The notes under the pieces: model-generated
What the model saw: only the letters and a program-made list of their open reading frames with translations
The model's database searches: none
What the model was told of the DNA's origin: nothing
Program-made: the position numbers and the translations under genes
Part shown: positions 52,123-64,000 of the stretch, piece by piece
Numbering within the stretch: the stretch's first letter is position 1
Layout of the letters: every line of letters starts with the position of its first letter
Source of the DNA: Paraspadella gotoi
Taxonomy: Eukaryota > Chaetognatha
Direction: 5' to 3'
Length of the DNA stretch: 64,000 nt
NCBI GenBank assembly: GCA_051294375.1
Contig: CM119270.1
Span: 3,466,554-3,530,553 of the forward strand

Positions 52123-52271
52123 ACCTCTCACTCTAGCCTCTAGTCTCCGTTCTCTGAACTCTCTGACCTTTCTCTCCTCTCTCTCTTCTACAATCATTAA
52201 CTCTCTCGTCCATCTCTTCTTCTTCTCTCTCTCTCTCTTCTCTCTCTCCCTCCGCTCCTCTTCTATCCCGC

Positions 52272-52315
<44 letters not shown>

Positions 52316-52560
52316 ACTTACCCTCATCAAGCATAAGCCTTGAGTGTCCGTTCGACAATCTCTGGACCTTTCTTTCTCTCTCTTCTCTCTCTCTCTTTTC
52401 CTCTTCTCTCTCTCATCTCTCCTTCTTTTTCCTCCCTCCCTCCCATTCACCTCCTAGTAATCCGTACTCTGACTTTCTCCTTCGTTTTTAGTCCTTTCAC
52501 TTTCACTTCCTGCCTTCGCCAACTGTTCCGCCTCCGTGAGAGAGGAGAGAGAGAGAGAGC
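51635..52560. repeat. Upstream G-beta flank: purine then (CT)n tracts
   Basis: Purine-rich at 51665-51800, (CT)n blocks at about 51950-52125, 52165-52320 and 52370-52450. The N-terminal G-beta helix exon should lie in or beyond this area on the minus strand, but I could not recognise it. Confidence 0.6.
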
Positions 52561-53229
52561 GAGAGAAAGGAGAGATTGTCAGACGAGGAGAGAAGGGAGA
52601 GAACTGTGGAGAGACGACCCGGAAGAGAAGTGAGAGGAGGAGAGGGAGAGGTGAGTAGAGTGCAGACGCCATATGAAGTAAACCAGAAGAAGAAAGAAGA
52701 AAGAAAGAACGATGGGGAGAGAGAGCTGAAACTTATGAAGTCAATGTCAACCCACGACAAAACGCGAAGAGAATGAGAGATGGGATGGTGCGGAGGTGAT
52801 GGAAATGACATATTGCACATGGCCAGAACGTTACTCGTCTACTAAGAAGCTGGACATTGGGACTCGGAAGAAACCAGGGTTACAGGGGATTATGAGGGAA
52901 TAGGCTATGCGTATGCTACGTTTGGTATTGCTGATTAGAGTTTGTGAGTCGCGGGGAGGGCATTGACCGACGAGGCCGGAAAGGAAATTTTTGTTCGATG
53001 ACCCAGAAATTATTACTTTCATCGAAGTAATATTTAATTCGCAATGCATTGGTTTAATTTATTATTTTAAGCAATACTCAACGTTTCTGCCAGATCTGCC
53101 ACTCGTCGCCGTCGTCTCGTCGTCTCCGTTCGTCGTCGCCTCTTGGAAATGTCGATGCCTCTGCGGTTTCAGACGAAAAAGCTGCCATGTTTTCGTCTTC
53201 ACGGAAAAACCTTTAAGATGAGGATGAAA
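52561..53229. other. Mixed sequence, no supported gene
   Basis: GA-rich to about 52660. Frames at 52831-53049 (minus) and 52991-53221 (plus) have ordinary composition but no recognisable motif. Confidence 0.3.
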
Positions 53230-53234
53230 TTGCG

Positions 53235-54110
53235 AACAAGTTGAAGAGGAGAAACGTGGCAGAGAAGGAATAGGGAGGAAAGAAAGGGGGAGAAAGGGAA
53301 AGGGAAGCGAAAAAGAAGGAGGAAAGGAAAGGGAAAGAGAAGAGAAGGAAAGGAACGGAAAGGAAAGGAAAGAGAAGGAAAGGAAAGGAAAGAGAAGGAA
53401 AGGAAAGAGAAGGAAAGGAAACGCGAAAGCGAAAAGAAGAGAGGAAAGAAAGGAAAAGGAAAGAAGAAAGGAAGGAAAGGAAAGGAAAGAAAAGAAAAGA
53501 AGGAGAGGAAGAGAAGGAAAAATGAAAGAAAAGGAAATGAAAGCCGAAAAAGAAGGAACAGAAGAGTACAAGGAAAAGGAAAAGAAAAAAAGGGAAAGGA
53601 AATACAGAACGCGTACAAGCAGTGAAAAGGAAAAAGTAGGGAAAAAAAAGAAGAGGAGAGGAAAGGAAAGGAAAGTAAAGAGAAGGAAGGGAACGGAAAG
53701 GAAAATGGAAAGAAGGAAAAAAGAAAGAAGAAAGGAAAAGGAAAGGAAAGGAAAAAGAAAAACGGAAAGGAAGGAAAGGAAAAGGATAGGGGAAAGGAAG
53801 GAAAGAGGAAAGAGAAGGGAACCGGAAAGTACAGGAAAGGAAAATGAAAGGGAAAGTCCAGGAAAGAGAAGGAAAGGGAAAGGAAAGAAAGGCAAAGGAA
53901 AAAAAAGGAAAGGAAAAGAAAGGAAGGAAAGGAAAGGGAAAGGAAAGAGAAGGAGAACGGAAAGGAAAAAAGGAATGGAAAGGAAAAAGGAAAGGAAAGG
54001 AAAGTGGAAAGAAGGAAAGGAAGAAAGGAAGGAAAGGAAAGGAAAGGAAAGGAAAGGAAAGAAGAAAAGAAAGAAAGAAAGAGGAAAAAAATGAAGGGCT
54101 GAAAAAAATA
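53235..54110. repeat. (GGAAA)n satellite, pure-purine tract of about 870 bases
   Basis: Variants of GGAAA, GAGAAGGAAA and GAAAGAA repeat with very few pyrimidines. Three long minus-strand frames (up to 394 codons) of Phe/Ser/Leu/Pro arise only because the tract lacks stops. It ends just before a 25-N gap. Confidence 0.92.
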
Positions 54111-54122
54111 GGTGAATGTGAG

Positions 54123-54147
54123 NNNNNNNNNNNNNNNNNNNNNNNNN
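54123..54147. other. Assembly gap, 25 N
   Basis: Exactly 25 N. The right flank restarts within the G-beta exon 3-4 intron, as at about 49170. Confidence 0.98.
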
Positions 54148-54773
54148 GAGAGAGAGAGAGAGAGAGAGAGATGGACAATGGAAATATTCAACTATTACAG
54201 TTACAGCTTTTAAATTTCCGACTTGAATTTTAATTTTTTTTAACAAGTATTTTTTTTTTTAATGAATAAACGATAATGAAGAAGAAAATGATGTCCACGA
54301 GATAAAAAATGAAAAGGAAATTGAGACGAAAATGATGCAAATGAAAGACTTGATTACCAGGTTCATTTTGTTATATGATATATGATTTAAACATCGGCCA
54401 CACATTCTTGTTTAATTTTCTTTTTTGTCATTTTTTCGATTTTTCTTTAAGATTTAAAAAAGAAAAGAGACTTAGAGAGAGAGAGAGAGAGGAGAGAGAG
54501 AGGAGAAGGAGAGAGAGGAGAGAGAGAGAGGAGAGAGAGAGGAGAGAGAGAGAGACTGCATCTGTCCGTCGAGATGATGATTTATGCATTGAGAGGGAGT
54601 ATTTGTAATTCGCAGGGGGGTGGTGAGAGAGAAAAGAGAGAGAGAGAGGAGAGAGAGAGGAGAGAGAGAGGAGAGAGAGAGAAGGAGAGAGAGAGAGAAA
54701 GGAGAGAGAGGAAAAACATATAAAAAAGGAAAATCGAAACTTAATCAGAAAAACTTCCTCTTTTTCTTCTCAC

Positions 54774-54929
54774 CTGCAGCCGACATTGTTCCCGCTGCGC
54801 TGATCCGTCGGGGTGCAGCAACGAATAAACGCTGCAGCAGTTATCGAGTCCTCCTGCAGCGACGCAGCCGCCGTTGGAGGCGAAGGCGCAGCACATGACC
54901 CACGAGTTTTGTAGGGGGATTGCGTTTAC
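54774..54929 (-). CDS. G-beta exon 3, copy 3 (intact)
   Basis: Best version of this exon: its 3' part reads [20 protein letters not shown] then LQ at the donor, in one frame. Confidence 0.85.
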
Positions 54930-55362
54930 CTTAAAACAAAGGACTAGTCAGTTAGTTGGACTAAATTAGGAATGTTAAATATAAAAAAAAACTTTAGCAA
55001 AATATCTCTATAAACTTCCCTTGTTACTTGCGCCGAAATCTTAATTAAATTTAAACACGCATGACAGATAGAATTCGACTAACTTATAATACAACTGATA
55101 ATTTTAGGGGAAGTGCTGCAGTATGAGTTTCTTTTTTCGAATGAATTCAATACCTCTATAATAACACTATCTCGTTAAATACGATCGTTTAATGTACTAA
55201 GTTTTTTTCTTTAATAATTGCCAAGCAGAGGCTTCTTGAAAATATATTTTATATTAGAATAATTCAATAAGTTGAGAAAAAAGCTGATAATGCTATGCTC
55301 CTCACCTCGGAGTTACTTTTCCTCGATTCCCTGACTTACTTTCACATAGAACTCACCTTGTT

Positions 55363-55430
55363 TCCCGTCATGGCGTCCCACACCAAAAGTTTTCCGTCCT
55401 GAGATGCTGATACAATATGGCGGCTGGAAA
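55363..55430 (-). CDS. G-beta exon 2, copy 2 (intact)
   Basis: Acceptor TTTCCAG; SRHIVSASQDGKLLVWDAM then TGNK and donor GTGAGTTC. Boundaries are within one or two bases. Confidence 0.8.
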
Positions 55431-55475
55431 GGAGAGGAAAAAGAAAAGGGGAAAATGAAGAGAGAAGAAGAGATG

Positions 55476-56094
55476 TAATGCCAGAGAAGTATCTCTGCGC
55501 GCTCATTTTCCAAACTCGAACACTGACGGAGGCAAACATGAAGGTTACGGTCAAACCAAAAGGAACAATGCCGTTGTCGGAGTAGCGGCTCTCTGACGTT
55601 GACAAAATTTCGTGGAAATTTTGGGTCATTGATCTCGTTCGCGTAAGATTATCCTTGCGACCGATTTTTCGTACATTTTAGAAATGGAGGCGATCTTGCG
55701 TCTGTAATACATGACACAACGATGGTCGTAAAGTTTCTCGACTATTTTTGTAATTACGCCCTGGCGAGGAAACGTCAGTTGGCTGTCGACATAGAAGAAA
55801 ATCGTCATGGAACGGTCATTAGGATCTGCCGCGCGTCCGCGTATAGGGTAAGATCGCTCCACCACGAGAGTAATCCGCGGCCGGTGGTTATATTTACTCG
55901 GGTAAGGTAAGGTTAAGGTATAAGTTCTCCCTCGTAGATGTCATTTTGATTAGGTATCTAGAAAAGCATTGCTCTCCAACAAAGAGTCGGTCGGGCAAGC
56001 TTTTTCTTCCATTTTGGGACAAGTGATTCTTTTCACATCTTCGATTAATCACTATTTTCGTTTTGTGTTTTGTTTACATCCATTTTTTTTATAA
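55476..56094 (-). pseudogene. Degraded copy of XK-related exon 1, 5' part
   Basis: Corresponds to 36765-37349, including the ATG region near 56081. Single-base insertions every 10-20 bases break the frame many times. The rest of the gene is absent. This looks like sequencing error in a second assembly copy rather than mutation. Confidence 0.8.
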
Positions 56095-58260
56095 AATGGG
56101 TTTTATATTTTGTAATTTGATTTTTTATGTTAGAAGCGAAACTTGACAACAAAAGCGACAAAGGCTGACAGACAGCAGAGAGAAACTACTTAAAATGTTC
56201 AGTTAGCGCACCAAACTGGTTTTAGAGCGATTTATTGACAGCGGTAGACAACATTTTAATCTGAGCGGGTTTTTTAGGGGGCACTTTTATACAACCGAGG
56301 TAAAATGATTCCAAATTTTTTTGCATAAATAGCCATTCTTGTTTAGGCCATTCTTGTTAGGCCATCTTGTTTCCTGACTTTGGACAAGTCTATGAGTGGG
56401 TTTAAGTCCTCCTTCCGTTTTAGGAAATAGAATATTAATTTCATATTCAAAATTTGTTTTCTGAAGCAAGAAGTACGCATATCGCAACGTGGACTCTAAT
56501 CCCGGGTCCGTGGGTGTTCGGCCCAACATTGGGCGCCACTGAAGACAAGAAGACGTATATCGCAACAATTAGAAAAGACCTGGAAGTTTAGCTAGCATCG
56601 AGCTCGCGAAGACTGGACTCAAAAAAAGGACCGGCTCTCGAGAAAGGATGGGAACAGAGGGGATGAGAGATCGAGCAAGTGGATAACATGCACAAATACC
56701 AATGCCTAATTTTACGAAGTTCAATCCTAATTCAATTTTTTTTTAATAAATACGCAGAGATGAGAGAGAGAAAGAAATCAAAAAGACAAGCAGCAGAAGC
56801 AGCAGAGAAAAGAGCAGAAAATAAAGAGCCCCTGCGAGAAGCAGCTGCAAGACGTCGTTTTTTTTTTCCCGATGAATCAGCACTAAAATATTGATCAATA
56901 AAAATGAATGCAAGTTAAAAAAAATTGATGCAAGTTTAAAAAATGATGCGCAATTGTAAAAATGCATGCAAATTGAAAAAATGAATGTGAAGTTGAGAAA
57001 ATGCATGTTGAGTGGAGAAAAATGTTGCGAGTTTAAAAATGTTTTTTAAAAAAAAAATTGTGATTTATTCATTTGAATTAGCTGATACCGCCTTAATTAT
57101 CGTAGGCAGATCCGACATTGTTGGCGTCAAACTTATTTTTTATTAAGTTACATTAGTTTTCTTCTCAGACGGGCTCTTACGCCATGGGTCGCCAGTAATT
57201 ACAAATTATCACGAGAAAATTTCAGTATCAGTTTATTAACAACAGTAAAGTTAAAAATAATATAAATTAGAAGACATTTTCGAATTTTCTATTCTTTTAT
57301 ATTCTTTTAAAAAATTCGAATAAGATAATTTGACTTTTGTTTGTTTTTTTCGCTGTTTGCGACCCGCAAGGACCTCTGCGTGTCGTTCGTAGTTACCAAA
57401 TCGTTTCCGCTTATTTATTCACTTGGATTCCGATGATTAAAGATAAAAGCTTTATTTTTTTTAGTATCATATCTTATGAATTATTTCTTTGTAAACTAAG
57501 TTGGTTATAATTCATATTGCCTAAATTGTAATAGTCGGTATTGAAAAAGGTCAGTTATAAACTTATATCCCATTCTTTGGCGACGGCAACCGGGAGGCGC
57601 GCGGAAACGAGAACCCGTATCACAAAGCTAACCGTTGAACGAAATTAATCACTGACTGATTGCTCTTTTAAAACCTTCATCTCCAAAATTTAGGGTCGAG
57701 TTGTTATTCGAGCCAGACAGGCTTCGCGCTGGTGCCTGGCTCTATAATGTTTTACGGATTGCCTTCTTTTTGATGACGTTAAGTCGTCGTTCGTCGTCGT
57801 TCGTCGTCGTCCGGTCGTCGTCGTGCGGTCGTCCGTCACGCTGTTTTATAAAAAACACTGCGCTTTTATAGTTAGGGCTGGGACTTACCGTTTTTTTTAA
57901 ACCTAAAATGCCCAAATTTACATCCGAGATTTTGTGGAATTATCCTCTTTCTTTTCTCTCTCTCTTCTTCTCACTCATACATGCATTTGTTTGTTTTATT
58001 TCGATCATTCCGTCAATGAATGACTATCATCGCATTAATTGAATGACTATACATCGAATCAAGCGAAAGATTTCAATCAACATCAATGAATGACTATCAT
58101 CGCATCAATCATTTTGTTATCATCACATGCAATCATTCGCTATCAATCGATCAATTATTGGTTATCATCGCATATAATAGTTTAGTTGTTTTCATTGCAT
58201 CAAATAATTGGTTCATCGCATCATATCATCAATTAACTTGCTGCTCGATTCCTTATGCTT
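56095..58260. repeat. Indel-rich copy of 37350-39430
   Basis: Follows the first copy through the tRNA-Lys fragment (about 56485-56538), the 19-bp array (about 56890-57030), the hairpin (about 57712), the (CGT)n block (57785-57835) and the 22-bp array (58010-58230). Confidence 0.85.
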
Positions 58261-58330
58261 TTTAGATTTTTCTCTTATTTTGTGTTTTTTCTTCGTCTCT
58301 CTCTCTCTCTCTATCCTCTCTCTCTCTCCA

Positions 58331-58380
<50 letters not shown>

Positions 58381-60270
58381 TCCTTTACCTCTTTCTAAAA
58401 AGATGCGTGTTCGAGAGGACGGAGGAGAACGAATCCCGAAATTCTCTTCATTTTTCTTCTCTTCTTTCTTTTCTTCTTCCTCTTTCTTTTCTCTTTTCTT
58501 TCCTTTTGCCTCCTTCTCCTTCTCCTTCTCCTCGCGGACGCCCGTTTTTCGTCACTGGGCCATCTCTCATAAAGACGGCGTCGACGTCTTCGTACGATAC
58601 CACGCTCGCCATTGACGCATGACGCCGTTCCAAAAAACGCGCCGTTTTGGAACAGGCGCCATCAGTTCTGTCATTCGTCGTTTCGTCGTCGGCCAACGTC
58701 GCATACCAAACGGCGAATTCGTCGTTGGCTTCTTCGTTTTCCACCGCCATCCACGGCTTTCGTGATCTTTGCCCACAGTCTCCTCCGCACTTGACCACTT
58801 TGGCGTGGTCGGCGTGGTTTTCCCCCATCTCGAGCGAGTTGGTCTCCGGACTCTGTTGGCTTTTTTCATCGTCCATCGTTTTTTTTTGAACTCGGGGGAG
58901 ATGTTTTTTTCGACGTCGTCGTGTCGTCGTTCGTGCGTCGGTTTCGTTTGTCGTCTCATTGTCGTTCAGTCCGTCGTCCTACTTGAATGACTTAATGATT
59001 TCCTCATTCAATATCTTCGTCCTATTTTCGTCTCTTCCAATATCGATGTCCATGCCTCACCCAAGACTTATCTCCCTTTCCGCCTGGTCAACTTCCCCCA
59101 GCAACCGCCTGAACAACTTCCCTGCTCAACCGGCCTGTCAGATCTCCAGCACACCGCCTGACACCCTCCCCGGCACCGCCTAGTCAAGCACTGTCCATCA
59201 ATCGGCCCCCTCTGACGCTTCAATCGATCCTTTGATCCTTCGCGTTCCATCGGAAACGGAATCTTGGGCCGAACGAAGAGGCGCGTTCATTGGCGCGTTC
59301 AATCGGGCTCGTTCTCATGGGAACATTCATTGCGCTCGTTCATGGCGCGTTCCTCGGCTGCGTTTAACAACGACGCGTTTCATGTTGAACGATTCATCGT
59401 CGTGCATCAATTCTCGTCTCGTTCATCAGAGCATTCATTGGCTCGTTATTGGCGCGTTCCTTCGGTCATTCATCGGCGGAGCGCTTCATTGGTAGGTTTT
59501 CTCGGTGCATTCATCGGCCTCTTTCATGGTCGTGCGTTCATCAAACGATGTCAATTGTTCGCGTTAAATGACGCCGCTTTCTTCTCGACGAGGCTCCCTT
59601 CCACTCACGGACGTAGTTTTTATTGTTTGGTAATTGTTATTATTGTTGTTGTTGTTAAGGCCATTGGTCCCAATTGGTCCGTCGTCCGTCCTCGTTGTGG
59701 GTCGAAATTTTTGGCGAAAGTGAAAGATTGTTCCCAGCGCCCGCCCTTTCCGGTCTGAGGAGAAAAACATTAGAAACAAAAACGTAAAAACCAAATGATG
59801 AATGATCTACCAGCGCGATCGATGACCATATAATTAACCGGGATTAACCCGATCCGGTTAATACCTGATTATCTTCTTCCCTTTTTTTTTTTTTTTTTTT
59901 TTTGCACACCGACTGATAATGAAAAGATTTATCGGAATCACGAACAAACTTCTTCCAAGTAAAACCTTCGCTGCCATTTCTCACAGGTTTAGAGATCGTC
60001 ATTTGTGATCTGTGATTGTGATTTCTAATTGTGACTTAGGATCTGCGACTTGTGTTTCGTGAGACTCTCATGCAGTTTTCGTTTATTTACCTCCAGAGTA
60101 TCTTCCCTATCAATAATTTTTCATTTGGTGATTTTAGGTCTATTGATTTACGATTTGTGCTTTGTGCTTTGTGTGCTTTTGTGATTCGGGTCGGTAATCT
60201 GTGATCCAACCCAGGGACTCACCGCTTTGATCGATTTCCCGTCAGCTCGAAATTATCGTCGACATTTTTC
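58261..60270 (-). pseudogene. Degraded copy of the low-complexity gene
   Basis: Corresponds to 39430-41340, with frameshifting insertions throughout. The Met-Asn-x-Pro, GGAG and Asn-run blocks are recognisable but not in one frame. Confidence 0.8.
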
Positions 60271-60689
60271 TCTTCTTCTTTTTTTTTACTCAAGATTTCG
60301 TCGTCATTTCTTTTTTCGTTATTGTACAAATCTAGTCTTTTTTTGTAGATATTTTTTGTCAATTGAAAAATTTAGGCATTCAGTATTATATTATTTTTAA
60401 ACGTATAATGTTTGATTGATTCCACGTTGTTTTCATTGTATATTTTGCAAAAGTAATTAATTTATTTTTTTAACCTTCCAAAAAAATTTTATTCCTAATT
60501 TTTTGACTTTTGGTTTTCAAATTCGTAAGGACAGGCTCGCTGTAGTCAGTTTGATTTCGACGCCTGATTCTGGATGACAAATTAATTAATTTTTTCCCCT
60601 GGAGAAAAAAAAATCGGGGGTAACGTGATATTTTTTTGCGCTCATCGTATATAATTTAGGCTCTCTCTCTTCTCTCTCTCTCTCTCTTC

Positions 60690-60721
<32 letters not shown>

Positions 60722-63265
60722 TCTCTCTCTCTCTCTCTCTCTCTCTTGCTTTTTCGGTGGAAATTCTTTCTTTTCAATTCGGTATATATTTGTATTTCAC
60801 CTTAGTGCCAAAAAAAAGCAATTTTGTCTTTTCTTTTGCTTTTTTAACCTTTGAGGAGAAAAAGAAGTGACAGAGAAGGAGTGAGAGAAAAAGGAGAGAA
60901 GAGAGAAGAGCACGAGAGAGAGAGAGAGAAGAGAGAAGAGAGAGAGAGAGCAGAGAGAAGCAGAGAAGATGAGAGAGAGAGAAGAGAGAGAGAAGAAGAG
61001 AAGAATTTATTTGATTTACTCTGCTTCAATTGCTGAAAAAATCAAAGTATTGCAATTTTTACTCCACATTTAAAGAAAACCTAACTATAGGTACAAAAAT
61101 TAATATATACATATTAGCTAATACAAACAATAGAATTCATTTTGACAATTTTACCATTGCAACTTTTTGCATTTTTAATGTGCCGCGCTAAAAAATCTCA
61201 GTTGTTTTAAAAAAAAAAGTTAAAAAAGAAAAAACGCGTCAAAACAAAAATATAATTTGGAAACAAAATATTTAGAATTTTTTATTTGTGAAAAAATAAA
61301 ATTTCTGAACCGTGTGAACGTGACTTAACGAATGTGAACCGTGACTTGCTGTTATTAAGATTAAGAAAATTGCGAGTTTTTTGCTTAGAATTTTTAAAAT
61401 TCTTTTTGTCAGTTAATAATGGTAGACGGTATTTAATTCATAGCAACCATTTTTAGTTATTGTCCTTATATTGTTTAGTATATCGTTGGAGAGAATAAAG
61501 CATGCTTCCGACATAAGGAAAAAAGTGAAAAGCTTCGGTATTGCAAGAAGAATTTGTCCTAAGAGGCATAAAAAGAAAGATAGAAAAAAGAAGAAAAAAG
61601 AAGAGAAAGAAAAGAAAGAAAGAAAGATAAGAAAGAAGAAGTTAAAGAAAAAGAAAGAAGAAAGAAAAAACAACTAATATGAAAGAAAAAATGAAAAACG
61701 AAAGCAAGAAAAAGTACAAAGACGGTAGAGAACGGACAGACGGAGCTTCCACAGATGCCCCCTCATTCAGGAGGGTTTTAATGAAGTTGAAATATTTTCT
61801 TCTCTCCCTCTCTCTCTCTTCGTCCTCTCTCTTCTCTCTCTTCTCTCTCTCTACTTCGCTCCACATTTTTCCCTACCTGTCCCTCCCTTAATCGCCCACT
61901 GAGTTTCATCCTTAATCTCGAGACGAATTCCTGTGAAAACTTTAATTCTGATTCCAGTTCATTAATTCATGCATTCTCACTCACGACGCGCGATATTTTT
62001 TATCTCTATCTCTATTTCTAATCAATCTCTCTATTTCTAATTTAATATCTCTCTCCATTTTCTAATCTATCTCTCTATTTTCCTTAGTCTCTATTTATAT
62101 CTTTGCTCTATTTTCGTTTAAAAAAGAAGCCAAAAAAAAAATGCTTTTTTCTTCTTATTTTTTTTTGCTCAGTCAATAGCGACTAGAAATTGCGACGATT
62201 TTTTTCTTAACAAAAGAAATGCGATTGAATTTTTAAACATGTAAACATGGAAAATCGGAGCCCTTTTCTCACGAATCGAAAAATTGTTATGTTATAATGG
62301 TACAGCTGATAAAAAGCTAATAAACAGCCTGAATAAGACAGCCAATAAAAAGTAAATATAACGTTTAAAATCTGTGAAATTATTTGATTTTTTTTTTAAT
62401 TCACTAAGGAAACAGAAAAAAGATAAACAAAAAAACCATTTCACAAATATTTGAAAATGAAACGAAAAAAAGAAAAACGTCAATTGAACGCTTAACAATG
62501 GATGATGATCGGATCGGAGTCAAAGTCAAAGACTGACTGTGAATGCATGACATGACATGAAGCGGCCGTCGAAGAAACGACGACTAGAAACGGAATGTCC
62601 AAACCAACCGGACTAAAATCTGCCCATTTTTTTTGTCTCCTTTTTTATTTTCTTAGTTTTGGCGCGGTGTGCTCTGAAAGTGAACTGACGGTGGAAGAAA
62701 TAGTAAGAAATTATATCGAACTGAAAATAAAATAAATATCACATTATGTTTACATATCGTCAAGTTTCGGCTTCTTTAAAACTAAACAAACCATACAAAG
62801 TTCGCTAAGTTATACATTTTTTATTAGCGATTAGCGTACTCAACCTATGCAGTGGGTTCACCTTGTTTAATTTAGAAAAAATATATTATTTAAACATTTT
62901 TTTACAAAATTGATTCGAAAAAAGTACTGATTTTATGAAGAAAATAAAAATGGAATCCTTTTACATAATTAAAATACGCCAATTAATTAGTATTTACGAG
63001 AAAAGAAAGTTGTATTTAAATATTAAATAATAAATTGGATCTCGATAACAAATACGCGACAATGAGTTAAAAATATTTCTTTGGTCTTTAGATCTTTTAA
63101 ACCTTCCCAAAATAAAGCGAATGGACACAAAGCCTATTTATATAATTTACTAGTATAATATTTTATTTGACTAATAAGAAAACCCCCAACATTGAGGTTC
63201 TCATCCGCTTTTAAATTCCTTTCGTAAAATCAAGAGCTACTAAATCTCTCATAATTAATTTCGTC
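60271..63265. repeat. Indel-rich copy of 41340-44103
   Basis: Same order of AT-rich blocks, CT/GA tracts and GAAA tract as the first copy. The pure (CT)n and (GA)n tracts are now interrupted (TCTCTCTTCCTC). This is typical of homopolymer and microsatellite errors in raw long reads. Confidence 0.85.
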
Positions 63266-63517
63266 TCACCACAGTATCGTACAGTATCGTACAGTATCGA
63301 ACAGTATCGAACGTATCGAACGGTAATCGAATCGGATTCCAAGGCGTCGAAAGCTTCCATCGGTCGATCCGCGCGTTTTCGGCGTGTGTCCGCGTTTCTT
63401 ATTTTCCGGAGGCGAAGAACCCAGCCGCTCTCATTCACGGGCAACCTGACCCCCCCCCAAACTCGCTCCCAATCGCCTCGTCCCCCCCTCCTCCCCCCTC
63501 CATCTCTCCCCCCCCAT

Positions 63518-63640
63518 TTTCGTTCCAATATCTTGAAGCCGAGTTGTCCAAGAGCCAGAGACCATCGCTTGACCGTATCGGCGCGAAACTTGGAGGCAGT
63601 TGACGCGGGATTCGTGCCCGTTGTTCGATCGGTTGATTGA
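63518..63640 (-). CDS. G-beta last exon, copy 2 (frame-damaged)
   Basis: Second copy of the GHESRVNCLQVS exon; insertions (GTATCGGCGCG, AAGCCGAG) break the frame and the stop context is altered. Confidence 0.7.
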
Positions 63641-63719
63641 GGTGAACTGAGAAGGAAGGAAAAAGGGGGGGGGAAGGTGGCGAGGAATTTGCAAACAGGA
63701 CGACCGGAAATAATCTCTT

Positions 63720-63942
63720 TTTTGGTATTCAAATTAAATTTAATTATTATTTTTTTCTTTTAATTATTTATTTTTATTGAATTCAATTCATCTAATCTTA
63801 TATTACTTTAATTTATTTTTTGTATCAATCTTTTTTATTATTTATTTTTTGTATCAATCTTTTTTTGACATTTTTTATTTATTATTTTTATTTATTTATT
63901 ATTTTATTTATTTATTTATTTATTTCTTATTTATTTTTGTAT

Positions 63943-63977
<35 letters not shown>

Positions 63978-64000
63978 TTGTTTATTTATTTATTTATTTA
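63720..64000. repeat. (TTTA)n tract, copy at window end
   Basis: Start of the same (TTTA)n intron tract as 44582-44868, with interruptions; it runs off the window. Confidence 0.9.

Larger units (their letters stand above)
54148..55470 (-). repeat. Third partial G-beta copy (exons 3 and 2)
   Basis: Matches 49170-50520. Exon 3 lies at 54929-54774 and exon 2 at about 55430-55363; both read well ([19 protein letters not shown] and HIVSASQDGKLLVWD). At about 55470 the sequence changes abruptly to a copy of 36765 onwards. Confidence 0.88.

Noticed and set aside
53062-54246. 394-codon minus-strand frame and two others of over 300 codons
   Set aside because: They arise from the stop-free (GGAAA)n satellite and cross a 25-N gap.
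58448-59794. Separate genes in the second copy of the low-complexity locus
   Set aside because: Each is a frameshift fragment of the copy at 39.4-41.3 kb.

Overview
This is a piece of a eukaryotic, almost certainly animal (metazoan) genome assembly. It has intron-containing genes with GT-AG splice sites and families typical of animals (heterotrimeric G-protein beta, XK-related membrane protein, kelch). Simple repeats are unusually dense: (CT/GA)n, (CGA/CGT)n, (TTTA)n, (CTTT)n and long purine-only tracts, in an otherwise AT-rich background. There is no operon, no bacterial-style gene packing and no CRISPR array. I cannot name the species; an invertebrate, perhaps an arthropod, is a guess from gene style only.

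All well-supported genes are on the minus strand, between about 33.4 and 51.7 kb. (1) A three-exon gene at 33440-37349 whose introns join in matching phase gives a predicted 1,041-residue protein: an XK-related polytopic membrane domain followed by a C-terminal kelch-like propeller. This domain fusion is the most interesting biology in the window. (2) A low-complexity gene of unknown function (39425-41338) has two short 5' exons and a long exon encoding Asn runs, Met-Asn-x-Pro repeats, Gly-Gly-Ala-Gly repeats and Asp/Glu runs. (3) A G-protein beta (WD40 propeller) gene spans 44344-51634. Its exons can be followed blade by blade, and it has an unusual Gly/Ser-rich insert in the sixth WD blade. 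Isolated candidate exons of other genes lie at 2272-2502, 17145-17331, 22807-23067, 23376-23524 and 28522-28595.

The assembly is badly duplicated. Four gaps of exactly 25 N (11513, 15804, 47358, 54123) each sit where the two sides repeat the same locus. Sequence beside them carries scattered single-base indels, as expected of uncorrected long reads used for gap filling. The segment 4.2-6.75 kb recurs in degraded form at 11.5-12.5 and 12.9-16.56 kb. G-beta exons 3-8 appear twice in full (44.9-47.2 and 47.7-50.0 kb) and in part a third time (54.1-55.4 kb). The stretch 55.47-64.0 kb is an indel-ridden repeat of 36.77-44.8 kb, entered through a junction directly after a G-beta exon. Either a real tandem duplication of about 13.7 kb or a chimeric fill would explain this.

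Region by region: 1-4 kb, microsatellites and little else; 4.2-17 kb, duplicated and gap-ridden sequence; 17-31 kb, gaps, minisatellites (23-bp and 27-bp units), a structured element at 21273-21403 and isolated exons; 31-33.4 kb, AT-rich non-coding sequence; 33.4-51.7 kb, the three genes, with a tRNA-Lys 3'-fragment insertion at 37729-37777; 52-54.1 kb, pyrimidine and then purine tracts; 54.1-64 kb, degraded second copies. The three main genes share no obvious pathway. G-beta is a signalling subunit, and the XK-related/kelch protein would sit in a membrane.
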